Below are positions 1 through 6,665 of a DNA stretch of 26,154 nucleotides, one piece after another. Position 1 is the stretch's first letter, and each line of letters opens with the position of its first letter. The stretch comes from Flavobacterium sp. UBA6203 (GTDB lineage Bacteria > Bacteroidota > Bacteroidia > Flavobacteriales > Flavobacteriaceae), in assembly GCA_002421645.1 (NCBI GenBank), contig DIST01000065.1, positions 19,155 through 45,308 on the forward strand. The letters are read 5' to 3'. A model generated the notes under the pieces. That model searched no databases. It was not told the origin of the DNA and saw nothing but the letters and a program-made list of their open reading frames with translations. The position numbers were made by a program, and so were the translations under genes.

Positions 1-10
1 CTATCCCGCG
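1..10 (-). tRNA. 5' end of a probable initiator tRNA (fMet), cut by the window edge
   Basis: Read on the minus strand the first ten bases are CGCGGGATAG, which matches the 5' acceptor stem and start of the D-arm of bacterial initiator tRNAs, whose first base is an unpaired C. A promoter -7 box ends 11 nt upstream (22-29), leaving a leader of only a few bases, as expected for a tRNA gene. Only ten bases are visible, so neither anticodon nor cloverleaf can be checked. Confidence 0.45.
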
Positions 11-21
11 ATTTGTGAGTG

Positions 22-51
22 CAAAGGTACAATCTTTATTTAAAATTACAA
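22..51 (-). promoter_or_regulatory. Minus-strand promoter driving the gene off the left edge
   Basis: On the minus strand a -7 box TACCTTTG (29 to 22) matches the Bacteroidota consensus TAnnTTTG. It is preceded, after a 19-nt spacer, by a TTG (51 to 49) that fits the -33 element. It points out of the window toward the putative tRNA and is divergent from era. Confidence 0.6.
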
Positions 52-100
52 GACTTTTTTAAAAATAATGTTTTCTTTCTGCTATTTCAGGCGTTATCAC

Positions 101-108
101 TACCTTTG
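101..108 (+). promoter_or_regulatory. era promoter -7 box
   Basis: TACCTTTG matches TAnnTTTG. Transcription would start about 6-8 nt downstream, roughly 12 nt before the ATG at 128. No clear TTG is present at -33. The box lies inside the possible upstream extension of the era reading frame, which rules out the ATG at 68 as the start. Confidence 0.6.
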
Positions 109-127
109 TACCTATAAATTTATTGAA

Positions 128-1012
128 ATGGAGCACAGAGCAGGTTATGTAAATATCATTGGAAATCCGAATGTAGGAAAATCAACTCTTATGAATGCGT
201 TTGTAGGGGAACGTCTTTCTATTATTACATCGAAAGCACAAACTACAAGACACCGTATTTTAGGAATTGTGAATGGAGATGATTTTCAAGTATTATTCTC
301 AGACACTCCTGGAATTATAAAACCAGCGTATGAATTACAAAGTTCGATGATGGATTTTGTAAAATCAGCTTTTGAGGATGCAGATGTATTGATTTACATG
401 GTAGAAATTGGCGAAAAAGAATTAAAAGACGAAGCATTTTTCAATAAAATTATTCATTCTAAGATTCCCGTATTGTTGTTATTGAATAAAATTGACAAAT
501 CGAATCAGGAACAATTAGAAGAACAAATGCAATTATGGGAAGAAAAAGTACCTAATGCTGAAATTTATCCTATTTCTGCTTTAGAAAACTTCAATGTTCA
601 AGTTGTTTTTAATCGAATTATCGAATTATTACCTCAATCACCACCGTTCTATCCAAAAGATGCTTTGACGGATAAACCTGAACGTTTCTTTGTTAACGAA
701 ACCATTCGTGAGAAAATCTTATTGAATTACGACAAAGAGATTCCGTATGCGGTTGAAATCGAAACAGAAGAATTTAAAGAAGATGACAACATCATCAGAA
801 TTCGTGCCGTAATTATGGTAGAACGCGATACGCAAAAAGGAATCATCATCGGACACAAAGGCGCTGCTTTGAAGAAAGTTGGGATTCAAGCTCGAGAAGA
901 TTTAGAAAAATTCTTTGGCAAACAAATTCACTTAGAAACCTATGTAAAAGTGAATAAAGATTGGAGAAACAACGAGCGTCAGTTGAGACGTTTTGGATAT
1001 AATCAGAAGTAA
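128..1012 (+). CDS. era: GTPase Era
   Basis: Essential GTPase that binds the 3' end of 16S rRNA and helps mature the 30S ribosomal subunit. The 294-residue product has the usual family length. The G1 loop GNPNVGKS is at residues 12-19, G3 DTPG at 59-62, G4 NKID at 120-123 and G5 SAL at 150-152. A C-terminal KH RNA-binding domain carries GHKG at 242-245. An in-frame ATG at 68 exists, but the -7 box at 101-108 would leave it outside the transcript, and homologues begin near this start (MEHRAGYVNIIG). The gene ends at a hairpin terminator shared with the convergent membrane-protein gene. der, another ribosome-assembly GTPase, lies about 800 bp downstream. Identity is secure. Confidence 0.97.
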   Translation: MEHRAGYVNIIGNPNVGKSTLMNAFVGERLSIITSKAQTTRHRILGIVNGDDFQVLFSDTPGIIKPAYELQSSMMDFVKSAFEDADVLIYMVEIGEKELKDEAFFNKIIHSKIPVLLLLNKIDKSNQEQLEEQMQLWEEKVPNAEIYPISALENFNVQVVFNRIIELLPQSPPFYPKDALTDKPERFFVNETIREKILLNYDKEIPYAVEIETEEFKEDDNIIRIRAVIMVERDTQKGIIIGHKGAALKKVGIQAREDLEKFFGKQIHLETYVKVNKDWRNNERQLRRFGYNQK

Positions 1013-1044
1013 GAAGCAAGAGCAAAGAGTAAAGATAAAAGATA

Positions 1045-1071
1045 CCTGATGAATATTCATCAGGTTTTTTT
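1045..1071. terminator. Bidirectional terminator between era and the convergent gene
   Basis: A perfect 20-nt palindrome (1045-1064) is followed by a run of seven T on the plus strand. The minus-strand side is also T-rich after the stem. It closes era and the convergent gene ending at 1070, whose stop codon lies in the T run. Confidence 0.9.
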
Positions 1072-1564
1072 ATTCCAAAACCTTATTCAATAATTCTTCT
1101 AATTTGTACATTTGTGGAGCACATTTTTTTCGGTTAATTCGGGCTTGAAAATACAGTAAAAACCACAATATAACCATAAAACCCATTACAACAAGATCAA
1201 TTATAAAAGGCTGATTTAAACTCCAATGTGAATAAGCCATCATCATAAAAATCAAAAACATACCACCAACCAAAAAGTGCATAAACATAAAAAATGTCCA
1301 CACCGTTTGATCTGGACCAAATAATCCTTTTACTTGTGTTGTTTTATCTTCGTTTTCTATTAATTCAACATGTAAATGCGGTGAATAATATTTTCGCTTA
1401 GCTAATGTGATGAAAAAGAAAATATGATGATCAGAAACTTTTATCCGATAATCTTCTTTTACTTCAATTTTTAACTTATTAGCATTTTCTAAAATGGCAT
1501 CCATAGATTTTGGAACATCTTTTTGAAATCTAGGACGTAATACAATGCTGTTTTCAATATCCAT
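1070..1564 (-). CDS. Two-helix membrane protein of unknown function
   Basis: Unrecognised 164-residue protein. The N-terminal half (about 1-88) is soluble and mixed charged/hydrophobic. Two strongly hydrophobic segments follow at about 89-111 and 119-141, then a basic cytoplasmic-looking stretch (RINRKK, 142-147) and a short amphipathic C-terminus. There is no signal peptide and no catalytic motif I can name. A frame extension to 1654 exists, but it would read into a long inverted repeat, so I chose the ATG at 1564 (MDIENSIVLRPRF). The gene is convergent with era and divergent from der. Position between the two GTPases does not by itself establish a shared function. Confidence 0.75.
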   Translation of the reverse strand: MDIENSIVLRPRFQKDVPKSMDAILENANKLKIEVKEDYRIKVSDHHIFFFITLAKRKYYSPHLHVELIENEDKTTQVKGLFGPDQTVWTFFMFMHFLVGGMFLIFMMMAYSHWSLNQPFIIDLVVMGFMVILWFLLYFQARINRKKCAPQMYKLEELLNKVLE

Positions 1565-1646
1565 TTTATATGATTTTAAGGCTAATATATAAATTTTTAA
1601 CAAATGTTGAACAATTTTTTCAGCATAGCCCAGATAGAAATGAAAA

Positions 1647-1742
1647 CCCCGCAAATTTTACACCTATTTTTTCTTTTTATTGCGGTAGCGCCCCTAGAAG
1701 CTGCCGCAATAAATTTAGAAAAAAAGACGTAAAATTGTGGAG
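1647..1742. repeat. 96-bp near-palindrome (long imperfect inverted repeat)
   Basis: The core is a 14-bp stem (1676-1689 with 1700-1713, one G-U pair) around the loop GCCCCTAGAA. Outside it, 1667-1674 pairs with 1717-1724. Further out, the CAAATTTTAC region at 1652-1661 matches the complement of 1729-1738, with small bulges. The arms are about 43 nt. Neither strand has a T run immediately after the core stem, so it is not a standard terminator. It could be a palindromic mobile remnant (MITE-like) or a structured RNA. Confidence 0.6.
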
Positions 1743-1780
1743 TTGTAATGGATAGCTGGAAAAAGCTCCAAAAAAAATCG

Positions 1781-1788
1781 TACTTTTG
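1781..1788 (+). promoter_or_regulatory. der promoter -7 box
   Basis: TACTTTTG matches TAnnTTTG and lies 18 nt upstream of the ATG at 1807, giving a leader of about a dozen bases. No TTG is present at the expected -33 spacing. The box overlaps a possible in-frame TTG codon at 1786, which is therefore unlikely to be the start. Confidence 0.6.
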
Positions 1789-1806
1789 CCGATTCAAAAT
1801 AAGATT

Positions 1807-3117
1807 ATGAACAATATTGTTGCCATTGTAGGAAGACCAAATGTTGGAAAATCCACATTTTTTAACCGTTTAATTCAGCGAAGAGAAGCTATTGTTGACT
1901 CGGTAAGCGGTGTTACGCGTGATAGAAATTATGGAAAAAGTGAGTGGAACGGAAAGGAATTTTCGGTAATTGATACGGGAGGTTATGTAAAAGGTTCGGA
2001 TGATATTTTTGAAGGAGAAATTCGTCGTCAAGTAGAATTAGCTATTGACGAGGCGGATGCTATTGTTTTTGTAGTAGATGTTGAAGAAGGCATAACTCCG
2101 ATGGATGACGAAGTAGCAAAATTGCTTCGTAAAGTTAAAAAACCGGTAATTTTAGTCGTAAATAAAGTGGATAATGCCATGCGTGAAAAAGACGCAGTGG
2201 AATTCTACAATTTAGGATTAGGTGATTTTTTCACGATTTCGGGAATGAGCGGAAGTGGAACTGGTGAATTATTAGATAAAATCGTAGAAGTTTTACCTGA
2301 ATTACCAGACGCAGTTGAAGAGGAAAATCCGTTACCAAGATTTTGTGTAGTAGGAAGACCAAATGCTGGAAAATCATCCTTCATCAACGCTTTAATTGGC
2401 GAAGATCGATTTGTAGTTACAGATATTGCAGGAACAACTCGTGATGCGATTGACACAAAATACAATCGTTTTGGATTTGAATTCAACTTAGTGGATACGG
2501 CTGGAATTAGACGTAAAGCGAAAGTAAAAGAAGATTTAGAATTTTATTCGGTAATGCGTTCGGTAAGAGCAATTGAGCACAGTGATGTGTGTTTATTGGT
2601 TATCGATGCGACTCGTGGATTTGAAGGGCAAGATCAAAGTATTTTTTGGTTGGCCGAGAAAAACCGTAAAGGAATCGTAATCTTAGTTAACAAATGGGAT
2701 TTGGTAGAAAAAGATACCATGAGTACTCGTGATTACGAGAGAAAAATTAGAGAAGAAATTGCACCATTTACCGATGTGCCAATTTTATTCGTTTCAGCTT
2801 TAACCAAACAACGTTTATTAAAAGCCTTAGAAACTGCTGTTGAAGTTTTTGAAAACAGAAAACAACGTATTTCGACTTCGAAATTCAATGAGTTGATGTT
2901 GCCTATTATTGAAGCAACGCCACCACCAGCATTGAAAGGAAAATACATCAAGATTAAATATTGTATGCAGTTGCCAACACCAACGCCTCAGTTTGTATTT
3001 TTTGCGAACTTACCACAATATGTGAAAGATCCATACAAACGTTTTATTGAAAATAAATTGAGAGAAAACTACAATTTTAGTGGAGTTCCAATTGATATTT
3101 ATTTTAGACAGAAATAA
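1807..3117 (+). CDS. der: Ribosome biogenesis GTPase Der (EngA), double G domain
   Basis: Essential GTPase with two tandem G domains that acts in 50S ribosomal subunit assembly. The 436-residue length is typical. First G domain: GRPNVGKS 9-16, DTGG 56-59, NKVD 119-122. Second: GRPNAGKS 183-190, DTAG 230-233, NKWD 295-298, SAL 330-332. A KH-like domain occupies about 355-436. The start is the ATG at 1807 ([12 protein letters not shown]), since an upstream in-frame TTG falls inside the promoter box. The gene has its own promoter and terminator and so appears monocistronic. Identity is secure. Confidence 0.97.
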   Translation: MNNIVAIVGRPNVGKSTFFNRLIQRREAIVDSVSGVTRDRNYGKSEWNGKEFSVIDTGGYVKGSDDIFEGEIRRQVELAIDEADAIVFVVDVEEGITPMDDEVAKLLRKVKKPVILVVNKVDNAMREKDAVEFYNLGLGDFFTISGMSGSGTGELLDKIVEVLPELPDAVEEENPLPRFCVVGRPNAGKSSFINALIGEDRFVVTDIAGTTRDAIDTKYNRFGFEFNLVDTAGIRRKAKVKEDLEFYSVMRSVRAIEHSDVCLLVIDATRGFEGQDQSIFWLAEKNRKGIVILVNKWDLVEKDTMSTRDYERKIREEIAPFTDVPILFVSALTKQRLLKALETAVEVFENRKQRISTSKFNELMLPIIEATPPPALKGKYIKIKYCMQLPTPTPQFVFFANLPQYVKDPYKRFIENKLRENYNFSGVPIDIYFRQK

Positions 3118-3122
3118 AAAAC

Positions 3123-3155
3123 AAAAAACTCGTTAGTATTGCTAACGAGTTTTTT
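3123..3155. terminator. Bidirectional terminator after der
   Basis: An 8-bp stem (CTCGTTAG with CTAACGAG) and a 5-nt loop are flanked by six A on the left and a T run on the right, so both strands end in a hairpin plus U tract. It closes der and, on the minus strand, the five-gene cluster ending at 3277. Confidence 0.9.
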
Positions 3156-3204
3156 GTTTTAATATATAAGTTCAAAAATCAAGTACAAGTTTGTTTTCGC
3201 TTTG

Positions 3205-3256
3205 CTCAAAGTAAGCCTGCTTCTTAGGAGATTCCTCTTTCATCGAAATGACAAAG
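3205..3256. repeat. Possible dispersed intergenic repeat
   Basis: The non-coding stretch between the der terminator and the next stop codon (3156-3276) contains GGAGATTCCTC followed by CATCGAAATGACAAA. This is similar in style to short non-coding repeats I associate with flavobacterial intergenic regions. It lies in the 3' untranslated part of the minus-strand cluster. Only one copy is in the window, so its repeat status is an inference. Confidence 0.25.
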
Positions 3257-3276
3257 TCTTGGAATTCAATTTTAAA

Positions 3277-4032
3277 TTACCAGCTTCCGCCAGCACCTCC
3301 ACCAGAAAATCCGCCACCGCCGAAGCCACCACCAAATCCTCCTGATGAACCGCCACCGAAACTTCCGCCACCACTTCCTCTTCCAAGGCTACTCAAAATA
3401 ATAATATCGGTTAAATCTAAACCACGTGAACCTCCGCCAGAGTTTCCTCCTCCTTTACTCGCTTTTGAAATTATCAATATTAGGATAAAAACAAAAATGA
3501 TTATTGGTAAAATGGGGAAATCCTTGCCAGATTGTTTCCTAGAACCTTTGTATTTTCCTTTTAAAACTTCAAAAATCGCATCGGCACCTTTATCTAATCC
3601 TTGGTAATAACTTCCTGCTTTAAATTCAGGAATGATAATATTTCTGATAAGTTCTCCGTTAATTCCAGCGGTTAATCTATCTTCTACTCCATATCCTGGA
3701 GAAATCCAAATTTCTCTATCGTTTTTGGAAAGTAAAATTAGAATTCCATTGTCTTCTTTTTCTTGACCAATACCCCATTCATGTCCCCATTTTGGAGTTA
3801 AAATACCAATATCTTCTCCTTTTAAATCATCAATTGTGATGACTACAATTTGAGTCGTAGTAGAATCCGAATAACGAATTAATTTGTTCTCTAATTCTTT
3901 TTCTTCTGTCGGATTTAAAACATCGGCATAATCGTAAACACTCGTTTGAAAAGAAGGCACTTTTGGTATTGTAAATTGAGCATTAGCATAAATTCCGAAA
4001 AGGAAAAACACTAGAATAAATAGTTTTTTCAT
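3277..4032 (-). CDS. Exported TPM-domain protein with glycine-rich tail
   Basis: 251-residue envelope protein of the TPM family (Pfam TPM_phosphatase; YgcG-like in architecture). A signal peptide spans about 1-19 (ANA|Q cleavage). The TPM domain covers about 31-157, including NGILILLS and the GYGVEDRLT segment. A membrane helix lies at about 173-189, and the tail from about 194 is mostly Gly/Ser, ending in GGSW. The domain therefore faces the periplasm, anchored by one helix. Start chosen at MKKLFILVFF, 1 nt after the stop of the upstream TPM gene; a longer frame would overlap that gene and bury the signal peptide. TPM domains are linked in the literature to phosphatase activity and photosystem II repair in plants; the function here is unknown. 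Confidence 0.88.
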   Translation of the reverse strand: MKKLFILVFFLFGIYANAQFTIPKVPSFQTSVYDYADVLNPTEEKELENKLIRYSDSTTTQIVVITIDDLKGEDIGILTPKWGHEWGIGQEKEDNGILILLSKNDREIWISPGYGVEDRLTAGINGELIRNIIIPEFKAGSYYQGLDKGADAIFEVLKGKYKGSRKQSGKDFPILPIIIFVFILILIISKASKGGGNSGGGSRGLDLTDIIILSSLGRGSGGGSFGGGSSGGFGGGFGGGGFSGGGAGGSW

Positions 4033-4033
4033 A

Positions 4034-4471
4034 TTAACCTCTCGAAATTTCGTTAGACAATTCATTTGTATCATCCGATTGATAAGGAAAATATTTTTTC
4101 AATCGTTCGCCAGCTCTTAGAATTCCTTCTACTAAGCCTTTTTTGTAATTTCCTTCTTTGAAATTAGCTATTACAACGTCTTTAGTACAATCCCAAAAAT
4201 CAGCTTCTACTACTTTATCGATGCCTTCGTCACCAATTATTGCAAACTTTTTATTGGAAATCCCAACATAAAAAAGAACTCCGTTTCGATCTTTAGTTTC
4301 GTGCATATTCAATTCAAAAAAAACCTCTTGAGCTCGGTCAAGAGGTGGTTTTTCTGTTTGTTCTTCTAAATGCACTCTGATTTCTCCCGAAGTGTTTTTT
4401 TCCGCTTCAATAATTGCTTGAACAATTTCTTGTTCATCTGCTTTTGATAAGAAATCTTCTGTTTTAGACAT
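4034..4471 (-). CDS. Cytoplasmic TPM-domain protein
   Basis: 145-residue protein consisting almost entirely of one TPM domain (about 10-128), with the recognisable segments TSGEIRVHL (27-35), NGVLFYV (63-69), DEGID (81-85) and FKEGNYKKGLVEGI (104-117). Unlike its downstream neighbour it has no signal peptide and no membrane helix, so it is predicted to be cytoplasmic. Its ATG overlaps the lemA stop codon by 1 nt and its stop lies 1 nt before the next TPM start, so the three genes are almost certainly translationally coupled. The biochemical role is not known. Confidence 0.87.
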   Translation of the reverse strand: MSKTEDFLSKADEQEIVQAIIEAEKNTSGEIRVHLEEQTEKPPLDRAQEVFFELNMHETKDRNGVLFYVGISNKKFAIIGDEGIDKVVEADFWDCTKDVVIANFKEGNYKKGLVEGILRAGERLKKYFPYQSDDTNELSNEISRG

Positions 4472-5076
4472 TATTTTTTCTCGTTATTAAAGTCAAATTC
4501 TACTTCAACAGGTTTTTCAGCACCTGCAACTGCATCAAAATATGGTTTTTCTTTGTAGTTTCCTAAGAACATTGAATTAGGAAAAACCAAAATGTAGTTG
4601 TTGTATTTTTGAACTGCCTCATTAAAACGCGTTCTTGCTGTTAAAATTTGATTTTCAGTACTTGCCAATTCGTCTTGTAATTTCAAGAAGTTTTGATTTG
4701 CTTTTAAATCTGGATATTGTTCGACTGACACCAATAATCTTGACAAAGAACTATTTAAGTTTCCTTGCGCTTGATTGAATTGTGTTAATTGTTCTGGTGT
4801 CATATTCGTTGGATCAATTTTTACAGAAGTTGCTTCAGAACGTGCTTTAATTACGGCTTCTAAAGTAGATTTTTCAAAATCAGCCGAACCTTGAACCGTT
4901 TTCACTAAATTTCCAATAAGGTCATTTCTTCTTTGGTATGAAGTTTCTACATTTCCCCATTCTTTATTTACTTCCTGATTTACACGAACAGCTCCGTTTT
5001 TGATACTAAAGAACCAAAATATTAGGATTAAGATTAATCCACCACCAATCATCCAAGGCAAAAATTTTCTCATCAT
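4471..5076 (-). CDS. lemA: LemA family membrane protein
   Basis: 201-residue LemA family protein: a short cytoplasmic N-terminus, one membrane helix (about 8-24), then a long helical extracytoplasmic domain. The segment WGNVETSYQRRNDLIGNLV (40-58) is the family signature. The N-terminus starts MM, so the second Met (5073) is an equally possible start. It is the first of three overlapping or abutting genes with two TPM proteins. LemA-TPM gene pairs are common in bacteria, which suggests a shared envelope function, but no activity is established. Confidence 0.92.
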   Translation of the reverse strand: MMRKFLPWMIGGGLILILIFWFFSIKNGAVRVNQEVNKEWGNVETSYQRRNDLIGNLVKTVQGSADFEKSTLEAVIKARSEATSVKIDPTNMTPEQLTQFNQAQGNLNSSLSRLLVSVEQYPDLKANQNFLKLQDELASTENQILTARTRFNEAVQKYNNYILVFPNSMFLGNYKEKPYFDAVAGAEKPVEVEFDFNNEKK

Positions 5077-5107
5077 TTTTTTAAGTTTTAAAAGTTTAAT
5101 TTATTGT

Positions 5108-5440
5108 TTATAGTTGATTTTTAATTGTATTCAATTGTGCTTTAATCGTTTCTAATTTGCTGATAATTTCAAATTTATCTAGCGTTTTTTTCTGACCTTC
5201 TTTTAAATGCGTTTTAGCACCTTCTAAGGTAAATCCGCGCTCTTTTACTAAATGATAAATCAATTGCAAATTCTTTACATCTTCTGGTGTAAACATGCGA
5301 TTTCCTTTAGCGTTTTTCTTTGGCTTTAGAATATCAAATTCTTTATCCCAAAAACGAATTAAAGACGCATTTACGTTAAAAGCCTTAGCTATTTCGCCAA
5401 TGCTGTAATATCTTTTATTTGGTGCTAATTCTAGATGCAT
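5108..5440 (-). CDS. MerR family transcriptional regulator (short form)
   Basis: 110-residue DNA-binding protein. The N-terminal MerR-type winged helix-turn-helix spans about 10-78: YYSIGEIAKAFNVNASLIRFW, then KGNRMFTPEDV. A short helix (about 85-110) that would serve for dimerisation follows. There is no effector-binding domain and no cysteine cluster, so it is neither a metal sensor of the classical kind nor a multidrug sensor. It lies between the M23 peptidase and lemA, 30 nt from lemA, and could regulate this cluster. Its 5' leader consists of a hexamer repeat tract ending 2 nt before the ATG. Confidence 0.88.
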   Translation of the reverse strand: MHLELAPNKRYYSIGEIAKAFNVNASLIRFWDKEFDILKPKKNAKGNRMFTPEDVKNLQLIYHLVKERGFTLEGAKTHLKEGQKKTLDKFEIISKLETIKAQLNTIKNQL

Positions 5441-5442
5441 TT

Positions 5443-5490
5443 TTCAAGTTCAAGTTCAAGTTCAAATTCAAGTTCAAATTCAAGTTGAAA
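5443..5490. repeat. Hexanucleotide tandem repeat in the merR leader
   Basis: Eight consecutive 6-nt units on the plus strand: TTCAAG three times, then TTCAAA, TTCAAG, TTCAAA, TTCAAG and a degenerate TTGAAA. The tract fills most of the 70-nt gap between the M23 peptidase stop (5511) and the regulator's ATG (5440), and ends 2 nt before that ATG. Confidence 0.9.
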
Positions 5491-5510
5491 ACTTCTAAAA
5501 TCTTAAATCG

Positions 5511-6488
5511 TTAATCCAAAGATTGATTTTCTTGATTTGCTAATTTTGAAATTTCAATATATTCTTTTGCTGAAATACTTCCGTAATAGAAATTCAGCGG
5601 ATTTACGCGTTCGCTTCCTTTGAAGACTTCATAGTGTAAATGGGGTGCCTGACTTCTTCCCGTACTCCCGACATAACCAATAATATCTCCACGTTTTACA
5701 CGCTGTCCTGGGCGGCAATTGTATTTACTCAAATGCGCATACAAGGTTTTATAGCCAAACCCATGATTAATTTCAATATGATTCCCATAACCTGATAACG
5801 AAGCGTCTGCTTTATAGACTACTCCATCGCCAGTGGCGTAAATAGGCGTTCCTGTTCTTGCTGTGAAATCCATTCCGTAATGGAATTTTCTAATTTTAGT
5901 AAACGGGTCGCTTCTATAACCATAACCCGAAGCCATTTGTTTTAAATCTTCGTTCTTAACCGGTTGAATTGCTGGAATAGCCGCTAACAACTTCTCTTTC
6001 TGTTTTGCTAAAGCCACAATTTCATCTAACGATTTCGATTGAATTACTAATTCTTTTGTTAGTATATCTACTCGTTTTGTAGTGTTTTCCATTAACTCTG
6101 AATTATTATAACCTTGCAAATCTTTGTATCTGTTAACTCCTCCAAATCCTGCTTTTCGCTCTTCTTCTGAAATAGGTGTCGAGTTAAAATAAATACGATA
6201 AATATTGTTGTCTCTATTTTCAATCGCTTCCAAAACATCATCCATCAAATCCAGCTTTTTATTCAAAACGGTGTAATTCAATTTTAAGGCTTCAATTTCT
6301 CTTGCTTGAATCTTGTCTTTTGGCGTTTCAAAATAACTTGTATTGATTAACAAGATAAAACTCAAAAATCCAAACAATGCCGAAGACAATAAAAAAAGCA
6401 TTACGTAAGCAAATTTCTTTCTCTTTTTAGGCAGAATGCGCTTGTATGCTAAATTTTCTGAATCGTAATAATATTTTACCTTCGACAT
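5511..6488 (-). CDS. Membrane-anchored M23 family metallopeptidase
   Basis: 325-residue predicted cell-wall endopeptidase (LytM/peptidase M23, or a non-catalytic regulator of one). There is a basic cytoplasmic N-terminus, one membrane helix at about 27-49, a helical stalk at about 56-170, and the M23 domain at about 185-300. The zinc ligands are intact: H203 and D207 in HYGMD, and H285 in HLH (283-285), with H252 in YAHLSKY. It should therefore be an active peptidase facing the periplasm. It is divergent from alaS and heads the minus-strand cluster leading to merR, lemA and the two TPM genes. Identity of the family is secure; the exact peptidoglycan bond is not known. Confidence 0.94.
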   Translation of the reverse strand: MSKVKYYYDSENLAYKRILPKKRKKFAYVMLFLLSSALFGFLSFILLINTSYFETPKDKIQAREIEALKLNYTVLNKKLDLMDDVLEAIENRDNNIYRIYFNSTPISEEERKAGFGGVNRYKDLQGYNNSELMENTTKRVDILTKELVIQSKSLDEIVALAKQKEKLLAAIPAIQPVKNEDLKQMASGYGYRSDPFTKIRKFHYGMDFTARTGTPIYATGDGVVYKADASLSGYGNHIEINHGFGYKTLYAHLSKYNCRPGQRVKRGDIIGYVGSTGRSQAPHLHYEVFKGSERVNPLNFYYGSISAKEYIEISKLANQENQSLD

Positions 6489-6502
6489 ATGTGAAAATAT
6501 AC

Positions 6503-6510
6503 TATTTTTG
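6503..6510 (+). promoter_or_regulatory. Possible alaS promoter -7 box
   Basis: TATTTTTG matches TAnnTTTG, but no TTG sits at the correct -33 spacing and the box is about 155 nt from the alaS ATG. If used, the leader (about 6517-6665) has no hairpin or T-box-like structure I can recognise. Confidence 0.3.
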
Positions 6511-6513
6511 TGC

Positions 6514-6547
6514 CAAATTTATTGGTTGACATAAGTTATACGAACAA
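6514..6547 (-). promoter_or_regulatory. Promoter of the M23 peptidase cluster
   Basis: On the minus strand TAAATTTG (6521 to 6514) matches TAnnTTTG, with a TTG at 6547 to 6545 after a 23-nt spacer. It lies 25 nt upstream of the peptidase start at 6488. It overlaps the region used by the divergent alaS gene. Confidence 0.5.
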
Positions 6548-6665
6548 ATTTAAGAAATGTTTCATTCTTTAGCTATTTTATTTTTAGTTGAACTATTTTT
6601 TTGAACATTTCCTTTCGTTCTAGCATCACAATAAATAAATAAAAAACAGATCTAAATTATTGATA

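Noticed and set aside
1676..1713. Core hairpin of the near-palindrome as a rho-independent terminator
   Set aside because: No T run follows the stem on either strand, and both neighbouring genes point away from it.
1570..1797. Short open frames on both strands across the near-palindrome
   Set aside because: They follow the inverted repeat, have no protein-like composition, and conflict with the der promoter and the chosen start of the membrane protein.
3248..3607. Plus-strand proline-rich open frame (PPPxxPPP)
   Set aside because: It is the antisense of the glycine-rich tail of the exported TPM protein; GGN codons read backwards give NCC proline codons.
5443..5490. Hexamer tract as a CRISPR array
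   Set aside because: Units are 6 nt with no spacers; it is a simple tandem repeat.
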